Assembly (NCBI RefSeq): GCF_000423105.1
Contig: NZ_AUHI01000015.1
Span: 1 to 64,000 of the forward strand
Reading direction: 5' to 3'
Length of the DNA: 64,000 nt
From: Halalkalibacillus halophilus DSM 18494
GTDB taxonomy: Bacteria; Bacillota; Bacilli; Bacillales; Alkalibacillaceae
Position numbers and translations under genes: made by a program. Positions 1-7,771 of this stretch are shown in pieces. The notes under the pieces were generated by a model that made no database searches, was not told the origin of the DNA, and saw only the letters and a program-made list of their open reading frames with translations. Positions within the stretch are counted from its first letter, which is position 1, and the number at the start of each line of letters is the position of its first letter.

Positions 1-528
1 TTATTATCCGAACGGATAATGGGCCTCAGTTTGTGAGCGAACATTTTGGTGATTATTGTGTAAACCGAGACTTATATCATGAACGAATTCCACCACGTAC
101 GCCTGATATGAATGCTTATATTGAATCTTATTTTAGCCGTTTACAGGCTGAGTGTTTCGATCGACATCCATTCCATCTATACGACGAAGCCTATCACTAT
201 ATAAATGAATTCACCGATTTCTATAATTACGATCGACCCCATGGCAGTCTAAAGAATTTATCTCCAGATGTTTTTTATGAGCGTTGGAGAGCGGGGCATA
301 TAACACAAGAACCCCTTTCGATTTGACACTAGAAAGGAACTTGATAAGGAGAGGGAGAGGTGATAGCCTAGAGAGCTGCCGAAATATTCAACTCGGTCTT
401 TCGGAGCAAATCGCCTCTCCAGAGGCTCCTTGTCAAGTTCATTGGACTCTAAAAAGAAGCAAACTTAAGCAATTCTAAGTTTGGGTGGGAAAAACCAATA
501 ATTTGTCCCGAATTAGGGGGCTGGACCG
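1..528 (+). mobile_element. IS3-family insertion sequence, 3' part (left copy)
   Basis: This is the distal part of an IS3-family element; its 5' part lies outside the window. It contains the C-terminal end of the OrfB transposase (to 326) and then about 200 bp with no convincing gene. Comparison with the inverted copy at 63743-64000 places the end at 528: the two copies match up to ...CTGGACCG and diverge at the next base. The shared terminal sequence contains TGTCCCGAATTAGGGGGC. The 3' non-coding tail is long for an IS3-family element. The target duplication cannot be tested because the other end is missing. Confidence 0.85.
3..326 (+). CDS. IS3-family transposase OrfB, C-terminal fragment (cut by window edge)
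   Basis: The open frame enters from the window edge and stops at 326. It holds the last part of an rve/DDE integrase core. RTDNGPQF carries the second catalytic Asp and IPPRTPDMNAYIESYFSRL carries the catalytic Glu, followed by the usual YNYDRPHGSL and LSPDVFY motifs of IS3-type OrfB. It catalyses cut and transfer of the element. About 107 residues are visible, so roughly the N-terminal two thirds and any OrfA lie outside. No frameshift is seen in the visible part. Family assignment is certain; the IS3 subgroup is not determined. Confidence 0.9.
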   Translation: MIRTDNGPQFVSEHFGDYCVNRDLYHERIPPRTPDMNAYIESYFSRLQAECFDRHPFHLYDEAYHYINEFTDFYNYDRPHGSLKNLSPDVFYERWRAGHITQEPLSI

Positions 529-531
529 CTA

Positions 532-601
532 TTCTTGATATAATTCATTTCTTCTTGATAACAGTAGATTTTTCTGGATATACATACCGCTTTTCTGGAT
601 A
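532..601. repeat. Periodic degenerate repeat array A (about 20-bp unit)
   Basis: Four cores, TTCTTGATA at 532 and 552 and TTCTGGATA at 572 and 593, recur at intervals of 20, 20 and 21 bp with unconserved spacers. On the minus strand they read TATCMAGAA. The first unit begins 4 bp after the IS end at 528. Period and core resemble the arrays at 5699, 21325 and 63651. Function unknown. Confidence 0.7.
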
Positions 602-721
602 TATGTTATTTCTTATTCACAATTTACACTACCTCTTCTCGCTATTAACTCGTTCTCTCAAATAACAAACGATAGATAATTTCTGATATAGTAAAAGAGA
701 CCGATTTTAAGAGGAGAGAAC

Positions 722-1339
722 ATGATGAAAAAAGATTCCTTATTACAAACCTTACAATCACATCAACCTGGCTTTTTAGGTATGCCACATGTTAAGCACT
801 ACTCTATCATTCTTCCAATAATTGAAAAAAACAATGAACTACATTTAGTATTTGAAGTCAGATCCCTGCATATGAGACGCCAACCAGGTGAAATATGTTT
901 CCCAGGTGGTCGCGTAGATGAGAAAGATCCGCACCCGGAGGCAACTGCTTTAAGAGAAATGGAAGAGGAAATTGGTGTGGAACAATCTCGCGTCAAAAAT
1001 CTATTTGAATTAGGCACGATGGTTACTCCTTTTGGGCTTAAATTGAATGCTTTTGCAGGATTAATAGATAATGTCCAAGAGTGGAAATTGAATCCCATGG
1101 AAGTAGATGAAGTATTCACAGTTCCGCTTCAATTCTTCTTTGAAAATCAACCTGAAAAACATTACATCCATATTGAGGTCACACCAGATCAAGATTTCCC
1201 CTATGAGTCCATTCAAAATGGAAAAGACTATCAATGGCAAAAGGTTCCTTATGAAGAGAACTTTTATTATTACGAAGGTAGAGTCATCTGGGGTTTAACA
1301 GCCAGAGTGCTAAAAGATTTTATTAAAGTGTTAAAATAA
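722..1339 (+). CDS. Nudix hydrolase, probable CoA pyrophosphatase
   Basis: This 205-residue Nudix protein probably cleaves CoA to phosphopantetheine and 3',5'-ADP. The Nudix box is complete at about residues 62-86, starting GGRVDEKDP and continuing REMEEEIGV with the metal-binding glutamates. Just before it, RSLHMRRQPGEICFPGG matches the extra motif of the CoA-pyrophosphatase (NudL/YeaB) subfamily. Length fits that subfamily. The start follows a GAGGAGAGAA Shine-Dalgarno; a second ATG directly after it is an alternative. The gene is monocistronic, ends in a bidirectional terminator and has an IS remnant and repeat array upstream. Substrate is inferred from the motif. Confidence 0.85.
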   Translation: MMKKDSLLQTLQSHQPGFLGMPHVKHYSIILPIIEKNNELHLVFEVRSLHMRRQPGEICFPGGRVDEKDPHPEATALREMEEEIGVEQSRVKNLFELGTMVTPFGLKLNAFAGLIDNVQEWKLNPMEVDEVFTVPLQFFFENQPEKHYIHIEVTPDQDFPYESIQNGKDYQWQKVPYEENFYYYEGRVIWGLTARVLKDFIKVLK

Positions 1340-1343
1340 TATA

Positions 1344-1386
1344 AAAGCTCCTTTAGCAACGTTTAAGTTGCCAAAGGAGCTTCTTT
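1344..1386. terminator. Bidirectional terminator between Nudix gene and ABC permease gene
   Basis: Long hairpin with arms AAGCTCCTTT-GCAAC and GTTGC-AAAGGAGCTT around a GTTTAA loop, followed by a T-rich run on the plus strand and TTTTATATTATTTT on the minus strand. It serves two convergent genes. Confidence 0.8.
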
Positions 1387-2358
1387 TTATTGTCCTGCTA
1401 CATCTCTTTTCGTAAAGAATAGCCACGCTAACGTCACGAAAACTAAATAATAGACAAGGAGTACCGTAAGAGAAAATGGAAGGGTTAATCCTTCTAATAG
1501 CATATTTCCTGTTTCAAATTGCTGTAAATTAGTGTTCGCAAATAAAATATACTTTGCCCAGCTTTGTTCTGCAAAAAACCCAACGATCATGTTTCCAGAA
1601 AGCATTAAGAAGATTGCTAACCCAATCGCTAAAGAGCTTTGACGGAAAATGGTTGAGATCATAAATGCGAATGTCGCCATCATTACTAAATTGACTAAAC
1701 TATACCCATACGTTTTCAAAGCTTCAGTAAATAATGTGACCTCTTCATACCCAGAAGCTCTTGCAGTTACAATAGTTGAATCAAACCCTTCAAACCCAAA
1801 GAAAATCATACCAGTTATTAAGGATAAGAACCACACAAAGATCAGTGTGTATAAAGCAAACAACAATACTGCGACATATTTAGATAACAATATTTTCGCT
1901 CTACTGATCGGCCTAATTAGAAGCAGCTTGATCGTTCCCCATTTAAATTCATTAGATACAATTCCTGCAGCTATAATAATGGTTAAAAGACTAATTAAAG
2001 AAGACAAAAAAGCATTATCGTTTACAAAGTCTAATGCACTATAACCTCGTGGGGGTGCATCATTTTCTAATCGATATGTATTTTCAGCAAGCTGGTCATT
2101 GTTCATTTCAATTATAAACTCGTTTTGTCCTTCATCTTCAGCAGCTTGTTCATTATCTTCTATTAATTGTTCATTCTGTTGTTCAAGTTCAGTTCTCCAA
2201 TCATCTCCAGCAGATGACTGGTCTCCTTCTCCATATGTTAACTCTATAAATGCTAACCCGATAATCAGGGCAGCGATTAAAATATACATTACCCAAGTAG
2301 ATTTTTTTATGTATATTTTAAATTGTTCATTATATGTTTGTTTAAAAAATTTACTCAA
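1387..2358 (-). CDS. ABC-2 type transporter permease
   Basis: This 323-residue membrane protein is the permease partner of the ATPase encoded just upstream. It has one membrane segment near residues 20-40, then an acidic, Gln-rich extracytoplasmic stretch (about 45-110), then five or so further hydrophobic segments ending in a charged tail (FFTKRDVAGQ). The fold and the motif FKWGTIKLLLIRP are typical of ABC-2 permeases of the BcrB/NatB kind. It overlaps the ATPase gene by 8 bp, so the two are translationally coupled. The exported substrate (peptide, drug or lipid) cannot be told from sequence. Confidence 0.85.
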   Translation of the reverse strand: MSKFFKQTYNEQFKIYIKKSTWVMYILIAALIIGLAFIELTYGEGDQSSAGDDWRTELEQQNEQLIEDNEQAAEDEGQNEFIIEMNNDQLAENTYRLENDAPPRGYSALDFVNDNAFLSSLISLLTIIIAAGIVSNEFKWGTIKLLLIRPISRAKILLSKYVAVLLFALYTLIFVWFLSLITGMIFFGFEGFDSTIVTARASGYEEVTLFTEALKTYGYSLVNLVMMATFAFMISTIFRQSSLAIGLAIFLMLSGNMIVGFFAEQSWAKYILFANTNLQQFETGNMLLEGLTLPFSLTVLLVYYLVFVTLAWLFFTKRDVAGQ

Positions 2359-3271
2359 TTGTATTCGCTCCCATCAAATCGAAGAATTGATCTTCTAAAG
2401 TTTCTTTCGTTGTTTGAATCTGATACACACTTATATTTGAATCAACTAAAAGTTTATTCACAGAAGGGATTTTTTCTTTTTCTAACATTACTGATACAAA
2501 ATGGTCCCGCACTTGTACATCCGCTTCTAGTTCATTCATTAATAGCTGCTTCGCCTGTTCAGCTTGATCCACTTCAAAAGAAACCACAATACCAGCAGCA
2601 TCTTCATCTGACTCATGCAAAGATTGAATTTTTACTATTTCTCCGTGTTGAATAACACCAATCCGGTCACACATCAATTCAATTTCGGATAATAAATGAC
2701 TGGAAATAATCACAGACACTCCATCATTTTCAGCAAGAGATCTTATGTACTTTCTAATTTCTCTAATTCCTGCAGGGTCCAAGCCATTTGTAGGTTCATC
2801 GAGTATCAAAATAGATGGTTTATGAAGTAGGGCTTGTGCAATACCTAAACGTTGACGCATTCCTAATGAATATTTTCCTACTTTTTCATTAATCGCCTTT
2901 TCTAAACCGACTAATTGAATAACTTCTTCTACTCGATCTTTTGTAACATCTTGATTCATGCGTGCATAATGATTTAAATTCTGTCTTCCGGTCATAAACG
3001 CATACATTTCTGGATTTTCAACAATTGCACCGACTTCTTTAATTGCCTGATGAAAATTGGATTTGATACTATTACCAAGGATTTTTATATCACCTTCTGT
3101 AATATTCATCAAACCGACCATCATACGAATCGTTGTCGTCTTTCCCGCTCCGTTTGGTCCAATAAATCCAAAAACTTCTCCTTTGTTAATCGAAAAGTTA
3201 ACTCCTTTAATGATTTCCTTTTTACCAATCTTCTTATGGACATTTGTTAATTCCATGGTTACTTCTTTCAA
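2351..3271 (-). CDS. ABC transporter ATP-binding protein (BcrA/CcmA type)
   Basis: Cytoplasmic ATPase of a two-component exporter. Walker A is GPNGAGKTT at residues 38-46; the signature YSLGMRQRLG and Walker B ILILDEPTNGLDP follow, with the switch His in SSHLLSEIE. At 306 residues it has the C-terminal extension common in bacitracin- or lantibiotic-exporter ATPases. Translation probably starts at TTG (3271), 8 nt after GGAGG. It is first in a two-gene operon with the permease. No two-component system lies nearby, so an antibiotic-resistance role is only possible, not supported. Confidence 0.88.
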   Translation of the reverse strand: MKEVTMELTNVHKKIGKKEIIKGVNFSINKGEVFGFIGPNGAGKTTTIRMMVGLMNITEGDIKILGNSIKSNFHQAIKEVGAIVENPEMYAFMTGRQNLNHYARMNQDVTKDRVEEVIQLVGLEKAINEKVGKYSLGMRQRLGIAQALLHKPSILILDEPTNGLDPAGIREIRKYIRSLAENDGVSVIISSHLLSEIELMCDRIGVIQHGEIVKIQSLHESDEDAAGIVVSFEVDQAEQAKQLLMNELEADVQVRDHFVSVMLEKEKIPSVNKLLVDSNISVYQIQTTKETLEDQFFDLMGANTIE

Positions 3272-3384
3272 TGTTACTCCTCCTTTTGAACGCTACTTCG
3301 TAATACGACCTAAAGGGATAAAAAGTTTCACTAAATCTATATTATGACGAACGATTTTTATACTTATCCTGTTCAACAAAATGA

Positions 3385-3420
3385 GTACAGCCCTTGCAGA
3401 TAGATCTACAAGGGCTGTAC
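3385..3420. terminator. Terminator-like hairpin
   Basis: Perfect 12-bp inverted repeat GTACAGCCCTTG / CAAGGGCTGTAC with a 12-nt loop, immediately downstream of the zinc-ribbon gene on the minus strand. The T tract is weak (TCATTTTGTTG). Confidence 0.6.
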
Positions 3421-3732
3421 CTAAAACAAAGGTTCTTCTTTATTAGAAAGCTTCATATACTTAGGCCACAATAACAAAGGTATAAAAAGCAATATTACCG
3501 CAATTACAATAATCAATACTAATGGTAAATCATAATAAAAATATAACGCACGTAACGGGATCCAAGCGAAAAAATAAATTAGGATAAACAGCATGGAACC
3601 ATACCAAATGCTCTCAGTGGTTAAATATTGCTTCTGCCCACAATTCGGACATTTTACACCTCGCTTGAAGCCAAGCATTTTTAATGATTCTTTGTAGCTC
3701 CACTGGTATTCGCAGGATTTACATATATCCAT
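3421..3732 (-). CDS. Small zinc-ribbon membrane protein (CxxC-20-CxxC type)
   Basis: This 103-residue protein has two CxxC pairs about 20 residues apart (CKSCEY near residue 4 and CPNCGQ near residue 29), the pattern of the TIGR04104 family, which probably binds zinc. Two or three hydrophobic helices follow. Function is unknown in the family. The start follows GGAGG at good spacing. It lies 16 bp downstream of the S9 peptidase gene on the same strand and is probably cotranscribed with it. Confidence 0.75.
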   Translation of the reverse strand: MDICKSCEYQWSYKESLKMLGFKRGVKCPNCGQKQYLTTESIWYGSMLFILIYFFAWIPLRALYFYYDLPLVLIIVIAVILLFIPLLLWPKYMKLSNKEEPLF

Positions 3733-3748
3733 AAAAACTAGCCTCCTG

Positions 3749-5536
3749 CTATTGGTGCTTTTCTAAAAACTTCAACATGGTCTGATATACATTAATTTCA
3801 TTTTCTTTTTTCGAAAATCCATGTCCTTCATCATCTAACACCAGATAGTCTACATCTCTTCCTTCATTTCTTAGCTTTTCTACAATTTGATCTGATTCTT
3901 CTTTCACAACTCGAGGGTCTTTTGCACCTTGAATGACTAACATCGGCTTCTTCATTCCATCTAAATAGGTAACAGGTGAATCCTTTTCAAATCGTGCTCG
4001 ATCCGCTTCAGGATCACCTAACCAGCGTTTCATAATTGGCTTCCAGTGTTCTGGTACGGAATTCACGAATGTAAATAAATCAGAAACGCCAAAGATATCA
4101 ACGACTGCCTTAAAGTATTCTGGGTGACGCCCATGTAATAATAATGCCATATAGCCACCATAACTTCCGCCTATTAAGAACAGTTTTTCTGGACTGGAAA
4201 TTCCTTGGTCAAATAACCACTGAATCCCTTCTAAACAATCGAGGCGAGGTCCTTCTCCCCAATCCTGTTCCACTAGTTTCACAAAATCGGAGCCATATCC
4301 AGTGCTACCACGGAAATTTGGACAGAAAATATTATATCCTCTATTTAACAAACACTGAAACATTGCACGGTAAAATTTACGTTCTGACGCCTGCGGTCCC
4401 CCATGTGGCCAGAAAATAGTATAGCCATTACTGTTTTCTGCATGCGCGCGGAACAATAAGGATTCAATTTCTGTACCGTCATAAGATATATAAGTAACTA
4501 CCTCAGGATCAACCATTTCCTCTTTTGTTACGCCTAGAACACTATTGTTCGTCAACTGATTCCAGTTACCTTTTGAATCATATTTGAAAAGATTATGCGG
4601 AAGAATTGCACTTCTACCTAAAATGTATACATTGCCTGATTTAGCCACTTGCACTTTTTCAATCACATCAACAGGAGTTTCAATACTTTTAAGATTTTCT
4701 CCTTTTAAATCACAAACATAAAAGTGATCTTCTACCCCTTTTTCCGTTACTAAATATAATTGTTTGTGCTCCTTATCATAAGTAAGGGAAGTAATGGATT
4801 CCTGATCTATCTCAAGTAGTTTCTCGAATGCTTTCGTATTGATATTATAGGAAGCCAAGTAACGATAATCACTATCAAAATCCGTAACAAAATAAACTGT
4901 CTCATTATCGATAAAAGTAGCTTCAAAGCATACATGCGCTTGCTCTGGATCTGGAGTAAGATAATGTTCTTCACCATTTGCTTTAACAAATCCTAATACA
5001 TACGTATTTGCAAACATTTTAATGAAAGAAAAAGACTGTTCATCATCGGAAACAGCTGTTAAATAAGTAGGTGATTCCTTCCCTTCATTTATTAAAAGAT
5101 CCTCCCCATTTGAAAGGTTTCGCATTCGGGTATTAAGGTAACTCGGGTTATCTTCCGAAGTCATATAATATAAACGTTCCCCGTCCTCCGTTAAATGAGA
5201 GTAAAAGTATTTCTCCGAAGCTTCCCCTGTAATCAACGGCTTTGGAAGTCCGCCTTCTGGTGCTATAGCATAAATTTGATAATTCTCATCACCATCCGAA
5301 TCGTATCCAGCTAATACATAGCGCTTTTTCGGATCAAATTTCAAGAAATCAACCGATTCATCTTGGTGCGCAAATAAGTAAGGAAATTGATCAGGAAGAT
5401 CCATCCCCCATACATTCACCTTTCCATTCAGGTTAGAAGTAAATAGCAGTTGGTCTTCATCAGGACTTACTGTGAAATTAGAAATCACGTAAGAGCGAAA
5501 AAATTGCTCTACAGTTGGTTTAGGAAACGTAAGCAT
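3749..5536 (-). CDS. S9-family serine peptidase (prolyl oligopeptidase / acylaminoacyl peptidase type)
   Basis: This 595-residue enzyme has an N-terminal beta-propeller of WD/TolB-like blades (about 20-330) and a C-terminal alpha/beta-hydrolase domain. The nucleophile Ser sits in GGSYGGYM, the Asp in GAKDPRV and the His in EGHGFSKKEN, so the triad is complete. HGGPQ supplies the oxyanion region. No signal peptide is seen, so it should be cytosolic and act on short peptides or acyl-peptides. A GGAGG site precedes the start. Exact specificity cannot be assigned. Confidence 0.88.
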   Translation of the reverse strand: MLTFPKPTVEQFFRSYVISNFTVSPDEDQLLFTSNLNGKVNVWGMDLPDQFPYLFAHQDESVDFLKFDPKKRYVLAGYDSDGDENYQIYAIAPEGGLPKPLITGEASEKYFYSHLTEDGERLYYMTSEDNPSYLNTRMRNLSNGEDLLINEGKESPTYLTAVSDDEQSFSFIKMFANTYVLGFVKANGEEHYLTPDPEQAHVCFEATFIDNETVYFVTDFDSDYRYLASYNINTKAFEKLLEIDQESITSLTYDKEHKQLYLVTEKGVEDHFYVCDLKGENLKSIETPVDVIEKVQVAKSGNVYILGRSAILPHNLFKYDSKGNWNQLTNNSVLGVTKEEMVDPEVVTYISYDGTEIESLLFRAHAENSNGYTIFWPHGGPQASERKFYRAMFQCLLNRGYNIFCPNFRGSTGYGSDFVKLVEQDWGEGPRLDCLEGIQWLFDQGISSPEKLFLIGGSYGGYMALLLHGRHPEYFKAVVDIFGVSDLFTFVNSVPEHWKPIMKRWLGDPEADRARFEKDSPVTYLDGMKKPMLVIQGAKDPRVVKEESDQIVEKLRNEGRDVDYLVLDDEGHGFSKKENEINVYQTMLKFLEKHQ

Positions 5537-5698
5537 AATTAAAAAACCTCCATAAAATTTTAAAATTTCGATTGTTGAAATATTCAGTTTTCATTATATC
5601 ATAAAATATTCCTTAACCTATTACAACGAAGAAGATAACTGAAAAAGTAAGTTTATTTGAAAATAGATTTATTAACTTCACATTAAAAACTGGCTCTA
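5537..5698. other. Upstream region of the S9 peptidase gene
   Basis: AT-rich sequence that must hold the peptidase promoter on the minus strand. No other gene or clear motif is seen before the repeat array begins. Confidence 0.5.
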
Positions 5699-5830
5699 TG
5701 CCGGCATGCGGGATCATGTACCTGAATAAAGGTAATGCTTGCCGGCACAAGGACGACATCACCTGAATAGGTTCCCTGAATGCCGGCATACGAACCTATG
5801 CACCCGATTGCTCCCCTTTTATGCCGGCAT
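5699..5830. repeat. Periodic degenerate repeat array B (20/21-bp alternating unit)
   Basis: Seven cores alternate between GCCGGCAT and ACCTGAAT/ACCCGATT. The shared CC dinucleotide falls at 5701, 5721, 5742, 5762, 5783, 5803 and 5824, intervals of 20, 21, 20, 21, 20 and 21 bp. The 12-13 bp spacers are not conserved. The array is much more GC-rich than its surroundings and lies between a gene start and a terminator. Confidence 0.8.
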
Positions 5831-5884
5831 ACAGTTCTAACAGTATTCCCTTTTACATTACTTCATTATTAAGTTATAAAAATT

Positions 5885-5930
5885 AACACCCTCTATTTAT
5901 TGAACCATGCATTCAATAATAGAGGGTGTT
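5885..5930. terminator. Terminator of the nitrilase-SBP-aldolase operon
   Basis: Long, nearly perfect hairpin with arms AACACCCTCTATT and AATAGAGGGTGTT around an inner TTGAA/TTCAA stem, just beyond the aldolase stop on the minus strand. Confidence 0.75.
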
Positions 5931-5952
5931 CCCATTTATTTTATACTACCAT

Positions 5953-6732
5953 TTATTCTAATAAATCAGGTTGTTCGGAAACAATTCGTTCCCACATTGG
6001 TTGGAAGCTTTCCCAACCGTCTACTTCACGTCCAACTTGTCCTGCCGTATGAGCTGCATCTTCTGGTGCGATCGAGTTTACGATTCCAGCAGATTCAGCT
6101 AATAGTTGCGATTGACAAGAACGTTCCATCGTAATGAACCAAAAAGCAGCAGCATCAACAGATTCACCAACTGTAAGTAGTCCATGGCTTCTTAAAATCA
6201 CAGCTTTGTTATCCCCTAAGGCTTTCCCAATTCGTACGCCTTCTTCTTCGTCAAAAGCTACACCTTTATATTCATCAAAAATGGAATGATCATTGTAAAA
6301 CGAACAAGCATCTTGTGTTAAAGGATCTAATAACTTTCCGCTTATCGACCAGGTCTTTCCATAAACAGAATGCGCGTGAGCAGAGGCTATTACATCTTCT
6401 CTTGCTTCATGTACTGCTGAATGAATAGAGAAAGCAGATTTATGAACGGAATATTTCCCTTCCACTACTTGCCCTTCACTATTCACAAGTACCAAATCAG
6501 AAGCTTTAATTTTATTAAAGTGCATGCCATAAGGGTTCACCCATAAATGATCTTTGCGTTCAGGATCACGGTACGTTATATGCCCCGCCGCCCCTTCTGA
6601 AAAACCAAATTGGCCAAATAAACGGAATGCTCCAGCTAGCTTCTGTTTATTATGTTGGCGCTCCTCTTCATAATTATTAAATGTCGGCTTTTTTAAATAA
6701 TCTTCTACACCTTTACCTAAAATACGTTCCAT
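5953..6732 (-). CDS. Class II aldolase/adducin family protein
   Basis: This 259-residue protein has the class II (zinc-dependent) aldolase fold. HAHSVYG (about residue 120) supplies two metal-binding histidines and RSHGLLTVG a further conserved His. Relatives split short sugar phosphates such as fuculose-1-phosphate or ribulose-like ketoses, but many members have other roles. The N-terminus lacks the FucA-type phosphate loop in obvious form. It is last in a three-gene operon, 28 bp after a betaine-type binding lipoprotein, with a good GGAG site. Its substrate is unknown; the context hints at catabolism of an imported quaternary-amine-like compound. Confidence 0.8.
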   Translation of the reverse strand: MERILGKGVEDYLKKPTFNNYEEERQHNKQKLAGAFRLFGQFGFSEGAAGHITYRDPERKDHLWVNPYGMHFNKIKASDLVLVNSEGQVVEGKYSVHKSAFSIHSAVHEAREDVIASAHAHSVYGKTWSISGKLLDPLTQDACSFYNDHSIFDEYKGVAFDEEEGVRIGKALGDNKAVILRSHGLLTVGESVDAAAFWFITMERSCQSQLLAESAGIVNSIAPEDAAHTAGQVGREVDGWESFQPMWERIVSEQPDLLE

Positions 6733-6760
6733 GTATGTTCAGCTCCTTATTTCAATGAGA

Positions 6761-7747
6761 TTATTGAATTTCTTCTCTTACTTTATCTGCTACTTCATCT
6801 GAAACCCACTCTGTCCACATGTCTTCATGTTCCTCTAAAAATTTAACTGCTGCGTCATGTGCTGAGGCACTTTCATTTTGAATGTATACTAATGCATCGT
6901 TTGCGATCTCACTGTTTGTTTGATAACTGCTTAGGAATTCAGTCACTTCTGGTGCACGATCAGGTAAATCACTTGTTACCACAATTTCAATGTCTTGTGT
7001 AGCAATGCTTTCTAGTGGACCTTCTTCTTCTTCGACAATTGGTGTCATATCATATTGTCCCATAATCCAATTTGGTTCATAGTTATATCCTACCCACGGT
7101 TCACCCGCATCGTATGCAGCTGATAAAGATGTATTAATAGCAGCTTCTGAACCTGGTCTAGTATAGTTAAATGTCTCATCTAAACCATAATGTTCATATG
7201 CGTCATGCAAAATCTCATCCACAGTCCATCCAGGAATTGCTCCGATAATCTGTCCTTTAGATGAATCTTCTGGGTCTTCAAAAAGCTCATAATAGTCAGG
7301 TAGGTCACTAACATATTTTAAATCCGGTGCGACTGGATCAATTCCTCGCTCTTCATCCCCTTCAATAACATACGTTGGGACATAAAACCCTTGGTAGTTG
7401 TCATCGAAGTTCAGGCTGACAGCTTCAAATTCACCATTTTCTATACCCGGCTCATAGATCTCAGCTAAGTTATCTTTCCATACTTCCATATGTACATCGA
7501 TTGAACCTTCAGAAATTCCTGTCCATACGGCAGAGCTCGAGCCTGTCATCTGCTCTGTTTCGTAATCATAACCTGCTTCTATAATTATACTTGCGATTTC
7601 ATTATGAAATAACAAACTATCCCAGCCAGCATCGGCAAATACAATTGGTTCCTTATCTTCCCCAGCGGCTTCCGAGTCATTACAGGCAGTCATTACTACT
7701 AATGATAATAAAATACTAGTGATTATAAATGATTTAAATAATTTCAT
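6761..7747 (-). CDS. Glycine-betaine/choline-type ABC substrate-binding lipoprotein
   Basis: A signal peptide ends in the lipobox MTAC, so the mature protein of about 300 residues is lipid-anchored outside the membrane. The body matches the OpuAC/ProX fold: ADAGWDSLLFHNEIA, then SVWTG-like and DVHMEVW motifs that supply aromatic residues to the trimethylammonium cage in the family. The start chosen is the inner ATG, 7 nt after AAGGAG. No permease or ATPase gene is adjacent, so it is an orphan binding protein that must use a transporter encoded elsewhere. Ligand is inferred only at the class level. Confidence 0.85.
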   Translation of the reverse strand: MKLFKSFIITSILLSLVVMTACNDSEAAGEDKEPIVFADAGWDSLLFHNEIASIIIEAGYDYETEQMTGSSSAVWTGISEGSIDVHMEVWKDNLAEIYEPGIENGEFEAVSLNFDDNYQGFYVPTYVIEGDEERGIDPVAPDLKYVSDLPDYYELFEDPEDSSKGQIIGAIPGWTVDEILHDAYEHYGLDETFNYTRPGSEAAINTSLSAAYDAGEPWVGYNYEPNWIMGQYDMTPIVEEEEGPLESIATQDIEIVVTSDLPDRAPEVTEFLSSYQTNSEIANDALVYIQNESASAHDAAVKFLEEHEDMWTEWVSDEVADKVREEIQ

Positions 7748-7771
7748 AATTACTATCTCCTTCATAAAAGT

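Noticed and set aside
284..478. 64-codon open frame, present again at 63793-63987
   Set aside because: It lies in another frame over the transposase end and the IS tail. It is duplicated only because the IS is duplicated; it has no ribosome site and no protein-like pattern.
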